NCBI RefSeq assembly: GCF_025642135.1
Contig: NZ_CP106793.1
Span: 186,001 to 250,000 of the forward strand
Source: Streptomyces cynarae
GTDB lineage: Bacteria; Actinomycetota; Actinomycetes; Streptomycetales; Streptomycetaceae
DNA: 64,000 nucleotides
Reading direction: 5' to 3'
Shown: positions 17,812 to 26,126 of the stretch, piece after piece
Layout of the letters: every line of letters begins with the position of its first letter
Position numbering within the stretch: position 1 is the first letter of the stretch
Made by a program: the position numbers and the translations under genes
Notes under the pieces: generated by a model
What the model was told of the DNA's origin: nothing
Database searches by the model: none
The model's input: the letters and a program-made list of their open reading frames with translations, nothing else

Positions 17812-18489
17812 ATGAACACGCACGTGCACTGGTCGGGAGTTCGAGAGCGCGTCATCGCAGTGGAGGAGGCCGAGCGTCGATCCCGTGGCCGTGGGCCGTC
17901 GCGATATCCGACGTTCGAAGCCGTCCTGACTCCCGCCGAGATCGCCGAGGTCGAAGCACAGTTCGGTGTCGCGCTCCCCGACGACTACCGCACGTTTCTG
18001 GCGGAGGTCGGAGCCGGCGGCCCCGGGCCGGCATTCGAGCTCACGTCGTTGCGCCGAATCGACGGGAAGTGGGGATGGGTCTGGGCGAACGACGAGGACC
18101 ATCCCTGGCTGCTGGACCCCAGTGGGCCGTTCGTCGAGACGGAAAACTGGGCCGACCAGCAGATAGCGACCCTTCGCGCCGCCGGGTACGAACCCACCAC
18201 ACGTGACGAAGAGGACGACTATCTGGGCGACTACCGCAAGGTCTTCGGAGATGCCGGCGACGATGCCTGGTTCCTGCAACGCGGGCGGGGTGCGATCCCC
18301 ATCAGCGACAACGGATGCGGGATGACCGGCTGGCTCATCGTCGTCGGCCCGCACCGCGGGGAACTCCGCGACCGCGACTGCGCGGTCAACCCGCCCTACG
18401 AGCCGTACGTCGATGCAAACGGAAACCGTCACACCTTCCGTAGTTGGTACCTCGAGTGGCTTGAGCAACGTGAGAGGGCAGCTCGGTGA
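17812..18489 (+). CDS. SUKH (SMI1/KNR4) family protein, possible immunity protein
   Basis: 225 residues. The SUKH core is LTPAEIAEVEAQFGVALPDDYRTFLAEVGAGGPGPAFELTSL, followed by WGWVWANDEDHPWLLDP, DDAWFLQRGRGAIPISDNGCGMTGWLIVVGPHRGELRDRDCAVNPPYEPY and FRSWYLEWLEQ. SUKH proteins are frequent immunity factors against polymorphic toxins but also occur alone. No toxin gene is adjacent. GGAGAG precedes the ATG. Confidence 0.85.
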   Translation: MNTHVHWSGVRERVIAVEEAERRSRGRGPSRYPTFEAVLTPAEIAEVEAQFGVALPDDYRTFLAEVGAGGPGPAFELTSLRRIDGKWGWVWANDEDHPWLLDPSGPFVETENWADQQIATLRAAGYEPTTRDEEDDYLGDYRKVFGDAGDDAWFLQRGRGAIPISDNGCGMTGWLIVVGPHRGELRDRDCAVNPPYEPYVDANGNRHTFRSWYLEWLEQRERAAR

Positions 18490-18529
18490 TGAAGGGCTGG
18501 TGACCCTGGCCCGCCCCGCGCGCAGCGGC

Positions 18530-18910
18530 CTACCCAACCGTTCCCTTCAGGCGACGAAGCTGGTCAACGAACTGGTCGAGGCCGCCGACGAGAAGCAGCT
18601 CAGCAAGACCATCGCCCGCTACGGCCGTGTCGATCTTTTGTGCATCGATGAGCTGGGCTGCATGGAACTCGACCGGCACGGCGCCGCACTGCTGTTCCAG
18701 GTTCTGACTGAACGCGAGGAGAAGAACAGCGTCGCCATCGCCTCCAACGAGTCGTTCCGCGGCTGGACCAAGACCTTCACCGACCCCCGCCTATGCGCGG
18801 CCATCGTCGCCCGCCTGACCTTCAACGGCACGATCATCGAGACCGGCACCGACTCCTACCGGCTCGCCTCCACCCGCGCCCGAGCCGAGGGACCCGCTAA
18901 GGCCGGCTGA
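18530..18910 (+). pseudogene. IstB-type ATPase of IS21, C-terminal part
   Basis: LVNELVEAADEKQLSKTIARYGRVDLLCIDELGCMELDRHGAALLFQVLTEREEKNSVAIASNESFRGWTKTFTDPRLCAAIVARLTF is the Walker B/sensor half of the IS21 helper ATPase IstB. The Walker A half and the IstA transposase are missing. It starts abruptly just after the SUKH gene. Confidence 0.85.
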
Positions 18911-18973
18911 CACTGCCGCCTCGACTCGACCTCCGCCCGTGCGGCCGGCGGTCGAGTCGGGTGGTGGAAACAC

Positions 18974-19741
18974 CTACTTGCTGGCGCGGGCCACGAGCAG
19001 CGGCTGGAAGAAGCCTGTCTCCTGCGGCATTCGCCAGCCGGGGTCGGCAAACCCGGCCTCGGCTGCGAGGCCGGCCAGCCGGTCCTGGCCGAGTGCCCAG
19101 TAGGTGGTCCGGCGGACCTGAACGCGCCATTCTCCGCCTGCCGGAAGAAGTTGGAAGTGCTCCAAGTCATAGTGCTCGCCGTCGTCGTGCCAGTGCCAGA
19201 GCTGGAAGGTGACTGTCCGTTCTTCGCCGTCGGCAGCCTGGTGGACTTGTGGAGGCGTCGAAGCAGGGCGGTCGCGCAGCAGGTCGTCATAAGGGCGTGT
19301 GCTGACCAGCAGCAGGCCGGCGGGACGCAACACACGGCGCATCTCGGCCAGGGCAGCGCGCACATCCTGCTCCGTCAGCAGGTGAGGCAGCGAGTTGTCG
19401 GCGCAGACGACGACGTCGAACTGGCCATCGGGAAACGGGAGGCGTCGCATGTCGGCGGCGGCCGTGCACAGGCTCAGGTTCTGGCGGGCGGCCTCACGAG
19501 CAGCGCGGGCGGCGGCGCGGGGGCTGAGGTCCGTCCCGGTGACGCGGTGCGCGCGCAGCGCCAGGCCGATGGCCTGCGTGCCAATACCACAGGAGCAGTC
19601 GAGCACCGCCGCGCAATCCTGGCCGATCAGGGCGTCCAGCGCGTCCCCCTGTCGGCGGATGCTCGCGTCCCAGTTTGAATAGATCAGATGGTAGTAGTCG
19701 GCCAGTTCGTCGTAGAAGTGCGCCACTGATGTCTCGGGCAT
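18974..19741 (-). CDS. Class I SAM-dependent methyltransferase
   Basis: 255 residues with a Rossmann methyltransferase domain: AAVLDCSCGIGTQAIGLALRAHRVTGTDLSP (motif I and acidic end of strand 2), ADMRRLPFPDGQFDVVVCADNSLPHL and EMRRVLRPAGLLLVSTRPYD. The N-terminal YDELADYYHLIYSNWDASI is like the glycine sarcosine methyltransferase/MenG-related group. The acceptor cannot be predicted. Confidence 0.88.
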   Translation of the reverse strand: MPETSVAHFYDELADYYHLIYSNWDASIRRQGDALDALIGQDCAAVLDCSCGIGTQAIGLALRAHRVTGTDLSPRAAARAAREAARQNLSLCTAAADMRRLPFPDGQFDVVVCADNSLPHLLTEQDVRAALAEMRRVLRPAGLLLVSTRPYDDLLRDRPASTPPQVHQAADGEERTVTFQLWHWHDDGEHYDLEHFQLLPAGGEWRVQVRRTTYWALGQDRLAGLAAEAGFADPGWRMPQETGFFQPLLVARASK

Positions 19742-19915
19742 GACCCGAGATTACCGGCCCTGGTTCCCCCGAAGCCCTGGTCACCCCCGTGGTCGACGCG
19801 AACGCCCTCACCGCCGATAGTGCCGTCATTTCTCGTGAACATCTGCGCACGATGACGTCGAACGCGCTGATCGCCGACTGCTGCTGAAACTTATCGACAA
19901 ACCCTGCTGCTGAAC

Positions 19916-20290
19916 GTGAACGAAGCCAGGAAGCCGGCCCCAGGCCCTGCGCGTGCTGGGCAACGTGTTGCTGAACAGCTTTTTCACGTGAGCACTGCGA
20001 TGCCGGCTGCCCTGCCTTTCCTGATCAGTTTGGCAGCCGTCCCTGACATCGCGGTGCGCCCAGGTTTCGTCGACCTTTTGGTCGTTGCCGCGGAGCTGTC
20101 CCAACTCGTCGACATGAACAACGAAAGCCAGGTGCTGCTACTCGGCAACGACTACGATCACCCGGAACGCGAATGGTGCAGGGCCGCCTTTGCCGCACAC
20201 GCTTCTGCGCTGCGCGCGTCGTTACAGGGCGAGACCCTTCCGGACGGACTGATCAGCGCAGACGACCGCGAGTGCCTGCTCACGTCGCCG
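19916..20290 (+). pseudogene. Fragment of a helical-repeat hypothetical protein
   Basis: STAMPAALPFLISLAAVPDIAVRPGFVDLLVVAAELSQLVDMNNESQVLLLGNDYDHPEREWCRAAFAAHASALRASLQGETLPDGLISADDRECL reads as natural protein, similar in style to HEAT-like Streptomyces hypotheticals. It then fuses head-on with an oxidoreductase fragment on the other strand. The start is unclear. Function unknown. Confidence 0.45.
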
Positions 20291-20367
20291 CGCTGCGTCA
20301 GGCGATTGGCCGCCATGACGCCGGCGTATCCGCCGCCGATCACGACCACATTGGTGCTCTCAGTCAT
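20283..20367 (-). pseudogene. FAD-dependent oxidoreductase, N-terminal scrap
   Basis: MTESTNVVVIGGGYAGVMAANRLTQRGDVS: start codon plus FAD-binding GxGxxG of an NDH-2/pyridine nucleotide-disulfide type enzyme, cut after about 28 residues. Confidence 0.65.
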
Positions 20368-20439
20368 GGTGTCTCCGTAAATTGTCACGCGGCCTGGGAG
20401 GGCCGGATTGGGCGGCGGTGGTCGACGAGAAGGGGTGAC

Positions 20440-20690
20440 CCTCTGGTCGAAGAAGATCGGCAACGACGACTCGGCAATCCTGACGGCGCTCGCATCCTGG
20501 GCCTGGCCGTGAGTTCCACTGGGCCGTAGACGTGGCCCGCACGTCCTCCGCGCTGCCCGGCCGAACGGTCAGCCGCATGTCCGGGGCCTGCCGCGGCGAG
20601 GACAAGACCGAACGCAGGTGACTCCCCCGTCATCGCCGAAACCGCCCGGCAGCGCCCTCGCCGGGGGAACCGGGCCAGCAGGCGCGCTCA
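20440..20690 (+). pseudogene. IS110-family transposase remnant
   Basis: In shifting frames: VEEDRQRRLGNPD/KKIGNDDSAILTAL, then HWAVDVARTSSALPGRTVSRMSGACRGEDKTE and VIAETARQR. These follow the N-terminal RuvC-like domain of IS110 transposases (W..D......PGRTV.R.SG.YRGEGKTDAKDA.VIA). Heavily decayed. Confidence 0.55.
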
Positions 20691-20847
20691 TCCGCTGATG
20701 GTCAGCCGTACGGCGTCGGTGTGGGAGAAGTCCAGGTCGGCCATGTCGGCGGGGACATCAGTGCAGTGCATGGGTGACGGCGGCCGACGCATGGGCTGCG
20801 GGCTTGTCAGGCCGGCCCAGGCAGGGTGTTCCGGCGAGGCTCGCGCC

Positions 20848-21666
20848 TCATCTTCTGAGCTGCTCCGTGAGGAAGGTGATGATCTCATCACGGGCACGCG
20901 CCGTCGGATGACCCTGCTCGTCCACGAAATGTGCCGTGACGACGCTGTGGGCGCACCCGACGACGTCGCGGAAGAAGGGCGGAGGGTTCGTGTTCGCCGC
21001 GTCGGCGGGAAGGACGCGTCCGTCGAACGCTTCGCCGAGTAGTGCTTGGTAGGCCGCGAAGCGCTGACCAGTGCACCACCTGTCGTTGTCGAAGCGGTAG
21101 GCGAGCACCTTCAGTCCGTCTCGTTCGACGCGTTCGGCGAGGGCAACAGCGTCTTCATCTGCGATCTCCAGCCCTCCAGGGTCGTCGAGCGGCAGCGAGG
21201 GATGGTTGACGACCGGGGCGATGACGGCTGGTTCGAGTGCCATGGTCAGCGCGAAGTTGCCGGTGAAGCAGAGCCCGACCGCGCCGACGCCCGGCCCACC
21301 GCACTCCGCGTGCGCGATACGCGCGAGGCCGCGCAGCCACGCCACGACGGGACTGGTGCCGCCCCCGGCGAACGCGCGGAACTCGGCGCTGACGCATGCG
21401 CGCCGCACGACGGCCTCGCCGGCCTCGGTGGTGGGGTAGGCGCCGTCGACGCCGAAGAGAGAGGGCAGATACACACAGAAGCCGGCATCGCGTATCCAGC
21501 GTGCCAGGCGCGCGACGTCGGGACTGATGCCCGGCATCTCGGGCATCAGGATGACGCCGGGTCCTGTCCCGGCGACGTACACGGTCTTGTTGACGTCATC
21601 GACGCCGACGGCTCTCGGGGAGAAGTCGTCCAAGGGGTCGTCGCGCCGTGCTCGCATCGTTGTCAT
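20848..21666 (-). CDS. Dienelactone hydrolase-family protein
   Basis: 272 residues from MTTMRARRDDPLDDFSPRAVGVDD. Alpha/beta hydrolase of the DLH type: VILMPEMPGISPDVARLARWIRDAGFCVYLPSLFG, the nucleophile elbow VGLCFTGNFAL (Cys in GxCxG), LKVLAYRFDNDRWC and the C-terminal HSVVTAHFVDEQGHP with the His. Dienelactone hydrolases open lactone rings in aromatic catabolism; relatives have varied substrates. Divergent from the GlxA-type regulator, probably its regulator. Confidence 0.88.
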   Translation of the reverse strand: MTTMRARRDDPLDDFSPRAVGVDDVNKTVYVAGTGPGVILMPEMPGISPDVARLARWIRDAGFCVYLPSLFGVDGAYPTTEAGEAVVRRACVSAEFRAFAGGGTSPVVAWLRGLARIAHAECGGPGVGAVGLCFTGNFALTMALEPAVIAPVVNHPSLPLDDPGGLEIADEDAVALAERVERDGLKVLAYRFDNDRWCTGQRFAAYQALLGEAFDGRVLPADAANTNPPPFFRDVVGCAHSVVTAHFVDEQGHPTARARDEIITFLTEQLRR

Positions 21667-21702
21667 GATCGAGAGTGTGGTGCGACACTGCTCCCACGAG
21701 AA

Positions 21703-21739
21703 GCGGCGACATCGCCACAGAGTGCGGCGATATCGCCAC
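21703..21739. promoter_or_regulatory. Two palindromic direct repeats between DLH and GlxA genes
   Basis: GCGGCGACATCGCCAC (21703-21718) and GCGGCGATATCGCCAC (21724-21739) differ at one base and start 21 bases apart, two helical turns. Each is itself a palindrome (GGCGATATCGCC). This is good for two regulator dimers on the same face, likely the adjacent AraC/GlxA protein. Confidence 0.65.
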
Positions 21740-21762
21740 CCTCGCGTGGAGCCGGAGGAACC

Positions 21763-22857
21763 ATGAAACCGCTGCGCCTGGGTGTGCTCGCGTATCCCGG
21801 CTGCTTCGCCTCGGAGGTGTTCGGCATCCCCGACCTGCTGGCCATGGCCGATCACATTGCGGCGGCGCACGGGTCGGACCGACCGCCGTACGAGGTGTCC
21901 GTCGTCTCGCCGCGGCGGCGGGTGGTCGCGGCCGGCGGCTCGGCCATCGAGGTCTCGGCGCTGCGCCCCGTCGACATCCTGATCGTGCCGGGTTTTGAGC
22001 TTTCGCCCGGCCTCGATCTCGACGCGACGCTTGCGAACCTGAAGCCCGAGGTGGCGTCGATTCGGTCGCAGGCCGCCTCCGGTATCGCTGTCGTGTCGAT
22101 CTGTGTCGGCGCCTTCCTCGTCGCCGAGGCGGGCCTGCTCGACGGGCGCGAGGCCACGACGGCCTGGCTGTTCGCGGATCGGTTCGCCCGTCGATACGCC
22201 AACGTCAAGGTGCGCCCCGAGCATCTGGTGGTCACCGACCGCGGTGTGACGACGACCGCCGCCTTCAGCGCCATGTACGACTTCGCACTCCAGTTGATCC
22301 GTGAGCACGACGGCCTCCGCGTCGCCCGCAGCACCGCGCGCATCGCGCTCGTCGACGACGCGCGCTCCACCCAGGCTCCCTACGTGGACCTGGAGCTGAT
22401 ACCCGCCGTCGGCCGTGAGTTCTCACTCGGTGTGAAGCGGTGGCTCGACCAGAATCTCGGGGCTCGCCACGACCTGTCCGCCCTCGCCGAAGCGTTTCAC
22501 GTGAGCACGCGCACCATGCTCCGCCGCTTCGGTCAGGAGGCCGGTCAGACCCCGCTCGCGTACCTGCAGTCGGCTCGGGTCCGCAGGGCTCGTCATCTGT
22601 TGGAGACCACCGACAGGACCATCGCGCGCATCGCCGCCGACCTCGGGTACGCGGACACGAGCACCTTCAGCGCCATCTTCGCCCGGCACACGGGCCAGCG
22701 GCCGCGGGACTACCGTGCCACGTTCCGCCGGCCTGTTCGCGAAGCGGGCCGCAACGCCGCGCAGGCCCCTGACCTCCCGGCACAGGAAGGCGTCCACCTC
22801 GGCGCTGGACGCCCAGATCCGGTAGGAGGACCCGTAACTGAAGCGGAGATACCCTGA
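21763..22857 (+). CDS. GlxA-family transcriptional regulator (DJ-1/PfpI domain + AraC HTH)
   Basis: 364 residues. N-terminal DJ-1/PfpI domain (LGVLAYPGCFASEVFGIPDLL, IVPGFELSPG, SICVGAFLVAEAGLLDGREATTAW with Cys at the elbow), C-terminal AraC-type double helix-turn-helix (ALAEAFHVSTRTMLRRFGQEAGQTPLAYLQSARVRRARHLLETTDRTIARIAADLGYADTSTFSAIFARHTGQRPRDYR). Start after CGGAGGAA. Such proteins often activate a divergent catabolic gene; here the dienelactone hydrolase. Confidence 0.92.
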   Translation: MKPLRLGVLAYPGCFASEVFGIPDLLAMADHIAAAHGSDRPPYEVSVVSPRRRVVAAGGSAIEVSALRPVDILIVPGFELSPGLDLDATLANLKPEVASIRSQAASGIAVVSICVGAFLVAEAGLLDGREATTAWLFADRFARRYANVKVRPEHLVVTDRGVTTTAAFSAMYDFALQLIREHDGLRVARSTARIALVDDARSTQAPYVDLELIPAVGREFSLGVKRWLDQNLGARHDLSALAEAFHVSTRTMLRRFGQEAGQTPLAYLQSARVRRARHLLETTDRTIARIAADLGYADTSTFSAIFARHTGQRPRDYRATFRRPVREAGRNAAQAPDLPAQEGVHLGAGRPDPVGGPVTEAEIP

Positions 22858-22861
22858 TCGG

Positions 22862-22883
22862 CCGGATCCGGGACAAGATCCGG
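22862..22883. terminator. Hairpin between convergent genes
   Basis: CCGGATC, 8-base loop, GATCCGG, in the 41-base gap between the GlxA and cupin genes. No T run follows, so termination is only likely by position. Confidence 0.4.
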
Positions 22884-22898
22884 ATACTGCGCGGCGCA

Positions 22899-23231
22899 TC
22901 AGTCGACAACGAACAGACGGGCGCCTTCTTGCGTGCTTGAGCGGTGTGGCTGCGTGTCGTTTCCGACCTGATAGCTGTCGCCGGCCTTGATGGTGACGAT
23001 TTCACCGTTTGCCAGTTCGGTGGTGAGTGTTCCTTCTAGGACCAGCAGGATGTGGCCCCGACTGCACCAGTGATCGGCCACGTAGCCGGGGCTGTACTCC
23101 ACCATCCGAACGCGCACGGAACCGAATTCACGTGTGCGCCAGGTCGCGCTCCCCGAGTCGCCTGCATGCACTGAAGGGGTGACGTCCGACCAGTCAGTGA
23201 TTCCGAAGGGTGTGTCAGCCAAATCCATCAT
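22899..23231 (-). CDS. Small cupin (DHCW-motif type)
   Basis: 110 residues: FGSVRVRMVEYSPGYVADHWCSRGHILLVLEGTLTTELANGEIVTIKAGDSYQVGNDTQPHRSSTQEGARLFVVD, a single cupin barrel whose first motif carries the DHWC...GH group of the DHCW cupins. Metal-binding by the His and Cys is likely; the role is unknown. It starts inside the stop codon of the upstream DUF2867 gene (ATGATG after AAAGGAG), so the pair is coupled. Confidence 0.8.
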   Translation of the reverse strand: MMDLADTPFGITDWSDVTPSVHAGDSGSATWRTREFGSVRVRMVEYSPGYVADHWCSRGHILLVLEGTLTTELANGEIVTIKAGDSYQVGNDTQPHRSSTQEGARLFVVD

Positions 23232-23836
23232 CCCGCGCTCCTTTCGCCGGCACTCGCCTGCCACGTGCGTCCCATTGCTCGAAGCAGCGCCGGATACACC
23301 GCCACGTATCGGAAGGGCTTGATAGCGGCCATGTATGCGGTGCCGAGCAGCCCGTTCGGCTTCACCAGGACGGCCATCTGGCCGCGGTAGCCACCGGCCT
23401 CGTCCGGGACCCAGCCGATGTGCATCACCGCGTGCACGGTCCGGTTGGCCGTCTCGGCCGCCCACTCGTCGTGCAGTTGGTAGAGGGAGGTGAACGGACC
23501 CGAGCGGGCATCGGGCCCCCGCGGACCCTCGCGGAGGTCGGCCGGCAACCGGTCGCGCAGCGTCGGCACCCGGGTGCCTATGCCGGAGCCGGCTTTGTCC
23601 CAGCCGAGCAGCCTCCCGAGCTTCCAGCGAACCGCGAAGAGCAGGCGGTACACCGGGGAGGGGGAGGAGGTGGTGGCCCCGTCTCTCGCCCCGTTCGCGA
23701 TCTGGCGGACCAGGTGCGGGAAGTCGTCGGGACCGCCCGGTGTCGGCAGCACCCAGACATCCTCGACGCGAAAGTCACCGGCGATCTCGTGGATCCGCCA
23801 AGGGCGGGACGTGTGCGCCGTTGTGGGGAGTCTCAT
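23228..23836 (-). CDS. DUF2867-family protein
   Basis: 202 residues: MRLPTTAHTSRPWRIHEIAGDFRVEDVWVLPTPGGPDDFPHLVRQIA, WKLGRLLGWDKA, TSLYQLHDEWAAETANRTVHAVMHIGWVPDEAGGYRGQMAVLVKPNGLLGTAYMAAIKPFRYVAVYPALLRAMGRTW. Matches DUF2867 proteins (also seen as C-terminal domains of NAD-binding SDR-like proteins). Biochemical role unknown. Coupled to the downstream cupin. Confidence 0.8.
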   Translation of the reverse strand: MRLPTTAHTSRPWRIHEIAGDFRVEDVWVLPTPGGPDDFPHLVRQIANGARDGATTSSPSPVYRLLFAVRWKLGRLLGWDKAGSGIGTRVPTLRDRLPADLREGPRGPDARSGPFTSLYQLHDEWAAETANRTVHAVMHIGWVPDEAGGYRGQMAVLVKPNGLLGTAYMAAIKPFRYVAVYPALLRAMGRTWQASAGERSAG

Positions 23837-23891
23837 CAGTTGGCCTCTATCTATACGTCGCTGCACCGTGTGGCGGAGTGGTGATTGCGCA

Positions 23892-24395
23892 TCAGAGCGC
23901 CAACTTCCTGTAGAAGCACACCCGGTCGAGCCCAGGACCGTCGTAGTCACTGTGCAGGGGCAGACCATCGACCTCTCGGTCCCCACTTTCGAGGCTGAAT
24001 CCCATAGCGCGGTGAAAGGCGATGGAGCCGGTGTTTCCCGGCGAGGTAATCGCACGCACCTCTGTGCGGCCGGCTTCGGCGGCATGCTGGAAGAAGGCCG
24101 TGTACAGACGCCGAGCAGCCCCCTGCCCACGAAGCTTGGGATCCACTCCCACGAAGTGGATGTACGCCTCTTCGTCGTTGTCGGCGGCGTGAAAACCAAT
24201 GAGGAACGCCCTGATGCCGGCGGCTTCGTCCTCCAGGACCAGGCTGGTGCCGGAGAAAAACTGCAAGAACAGCTTGGGGAGCAGCAGCGACAGCTCGCGG
24301 GCCTGCGCGGGGGTACGTGAGTCCGCCCACCACTGCTGCACACATGCGATGATCGTGCCGTGGTCGGAGACGCGGGCCTGTCGCAACACTGGCAT
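23892..24395 (-). CDS. GNAT-family N-acetyltransferase
   Basis: 167 residues: LRQARVSDHGTIIACVQQWW, SLVLEDEAAGIRAFLIGFHAADNDEEAYIHFVGVDPKLRGQGAARRLYTAFFQHAAEAGRTEVRAITSPGNTGSIAFHRAMGFSLESGDREVDGLPLHSDYDGPGLDRVCFYRKL. The Q/RxxGxG/A acetyl-CoA loop is RGQGAA. The start MPVLRQ follows GAGAGGGAACG; an in-frame ATG seven codons upstream is the alternative. Substrate unknown. Confidence 0.88.
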   Translation of the reverse strand: MPVLRQARVSDHGTIIACVQQWWADSRTPAQARELSLLLPKLFLQFFSGTSLVLEDEAAGIRAFLIGFHAADNDEEAYIHFVGVDPKLRGQGAARRLYTAFFQHAAEAGRTEVRAITSPGNTGSIAFHRAMGFSLESGDREVDGLPLHSDYDGPGLDRVCFYRKLAL

Positions 24396-24454
24396 GTCGT
24401 TCCCTCTCGGAGTCATGGCGTTGGCCGGGCACCCGCTTCGAGCGAAACTCTCCG

Positions 24455-25429
24455 TCAGACGCTGACGGCTATTTTCCCGCGTGCGCGACCACTCCTCAGG
24501 TAGCCGATTGCCTCCGGAACGTCGGCCAGCGGGTAGGTCCGGTCGACGACGGGTGTCATCGCGCCCGCCTCGATGAGCTCCGCGAGGAGCCGCAGGTCCT
24601 CGTGGCTCTGCGTGGAGAAGAAGCCGCGGAGGCGCTGGCCGGTGAACGGAGACAGCAGCAGTGCTCGCAGGAGTCGGCCCATGCCGCCGAACCACTTCCC
24701 GCCGTCCTCACCGCCGACCATGACCAGCGTCCCGCCGCGGCTGAGGACGCGGCGCAGCCGGGCCAGGGGGCGGTTGCCGGCGATGTCGAGGACGAGATCG
24801 TAGCGGCGGGTGCCGTCGGTGGGGTCCTGACGCCTGTAGTCGATCACCTCGTCGGCGCCGAGGGAGCGGACCAACTCCGCTGTGGCGTCGCTGCAGACAC
24901 CGGTGACATGGCCGGCCCCGAGGGCCTTGGCCAGTTGCACCGCGAAGGTGCCCACGCCGCCACCGGCGCCGATGACGAGGACGCTCTGCCCGGACCGCAG
25001 TCGCCCGACATCGCGCAGCGCCTGGAGGGCTGTGCAGCCGGAAACCGGGACGACGGCCGCCTGCTCGAAGCCGGCGTTGCCGGGCTTGCGGGCGAGCCTG
25101 TCCTGCCTGGCGCAGGCATACTCGGCGAACGACCCGTCGCAGGTGCCGTACACCTCGTCGCCCGGCTGGAAGCGGGTGACGCCCGGGCCGACCGCCTGCA
25201 CACGTCCCGCGACATCCATGCCCCGGACGCGTACCTTGGGCGCCCGCAGCCCGAACCCGAGGGCACGCAGCAGATATGGCTGGCCCGTGGTGAGGTGCCA
25301 GACGCCCGGGTCGACGGATGCCGCCCGGACCTGGATGAGCACCTCGCCGCTACCGGGCTCCGGCTGTGCGATCTCTTCGACACGCAGGCCCTCGGGCGGT
25401 CCGTAGGCGTCTTGGACGATGGCCTTCAC
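24455..25429 (-). CDS. NAD(P)-dependent medium-chain dehydrogenase/quinone reductase-like
   Basis: 324 residues of the zinc-less MDR type: VKAIVQDAYGPPEGLRVEEIAQPEPGSGEVLIQVRAASVDPGVWHLTTGQPYLLR, RGMDVAGRVQAVGPGVTRFQPGDEVYG, VLVIGAGGGVGTFAVQLAKALGA (NADPH site) and IDYRRQD. Similar to Streptomyces NAD(P)-dependent alcohol dehydrogenases of unknown substrate. The GTG start overlaps the upstream XRE gene stop as GTGA. Confidence 0.9.
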   Translation of the reverse strand: MKAIVQDAYGPPEGLRVEEIAQPEPGSGEVLIQVRAASVDPGVWHLTTGQPYLLRALGFGLRAPKVRVRGMDVAGRVQAVGPGVTRFQPGDEVYGTCDGSFAEYACARQDRLARKPGNAGFEQAAVVPVSGCTALQALRDVGRLRSGQSVLVIGAGGGVGTFAVQLAKALGAGHVTGVCSDATAELVRSLGADEVIDYRRQDPTDGTRRYDLVLDIAGNRPLARLRRVLSRGGTLVMVGGEDGGKWFGGMGRLLRALLLSPFTGQRLRGFFSTQSHEDLRLLAELIEAGAMTPVVDRTYPLADVPEAIGYLRSGRARGKIAVSV

Positions 25430-25674
25430 TTGCCCTCTCCCTCAATTGCGCCGGATTCATCGGTTCCGGGGTACTGGAAAACCTCTTCGAGCGGGACGCG
25501 GAACACTCGGGCGATCTGGAAGGCCATCTCCAGGGTGGGCGAATAGCGGCCCTGCTCGATGGCGATGACGGTCTGGCGTGTCACGCCGATGCGGCGGGCG
25601 AGTTCGGCCTGGGTCATCTCGCCGTTGGCGAAGCGCAGCGCCCGGATCGTATTGGTGACCCTGGTCGGCCTCAC
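25426..25674 (-). CDS. Small XRE-family HTH regulator
   Basis: 82 residues: TNTIRALRFANGEMTQAELARRIGVTRQTVIAIEQGRYSPTLEMAFQIARVFRVPLEEVFQYP, the YozG/Cro-type compact repressor. GTG start overlapping the membrane-protein stop (GTGA). Small XRE proteins of this type typically repress the operon of the membrane protein they accompany; the palindrome at 26127 is a likely target. Confidence 0.92.
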   Translation of the reverse strand: MRPTRVTNTIRALRFANGEMTQAELARRIGVTRQTVIAIEQGRYSPTLEMAFQIARVFRVPLEEVFQYPGTDESGAIEGEGK

Positions 25675-26102
25675 CACGGGTGGAAGCCCAGCCGGTAGGC
25701 GACGATCTTCGCCGAGGACGACAGGATCGCCGACAGGACGAACGCCAGGTAGATGGCGTTGGCGATCCAGAACTGATCGGCACGGACCATCGCGAGGACG
25801 AGTCCGGCCACGCCGCCGATCACGATGAACGACTGCCCGATGTACATGCCGAAGCGGTGGATCTCCCGGTCGCGCTGATCCTTGGTGTTCGCGCCCTCGG
25901 GAGACACGATCGCCACCGTGATGTTCAGCGCGATCTGCGTGACGATCGCCGCACCGACGGTCCACAGCAGCGGGAACGCATAGGACGTCTGCGCCAGCGG
26001 CGCCGCTCCTTCGTGCCGCCGCAGGACGACGCCCAGGTACGCCGCGTATGACCCGACCGTGACCAGAACCATGATCCAGGCACGTTTCTCTTCGAATGCC
26101 AC
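25671..26102 (-). CDS. Four-helix membrane protein paired with XRE regulator
   Basis: 143 residues, about four transmembrane helices: RAWIMVLVTVGSYAAYLGVVL, FPLLWTVGAAIVTQIALNITVAIVS, FGMYIGQSFIVIGGVAGLVLAM and FWIANAIYLAFVLSAILSSSAKIVAYRLG. The arrangement (membrane protein then YozG-like XRE) is common in Gram-positives; function unknown. First gene of a three-gene coupled operon. Confidence 0.85.
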   Translation of the reverse strand: MAFEEKRAWIMVLVTVGSYAAYLGVVLRRHEGAAPLAQTSYAFPLLWTVGAAIVTQIALNITVAIVSPEGANTKDQRDREIHRFGMYIGQSFIVIGGVAGLVLAMVRADQFWIANAIYLAFVLSAILSSSAKIVAYRLGFHPW

Positions 26103-26126
26103 TGCCGCTCCCGATGTAAAGAAAGC

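Noticed and set aside
21703..21739. CRISPR-like repeats
   Set aside because: Only two units with a 5-base spacer and internal dyad symmetry; they fit an operator, not an array.
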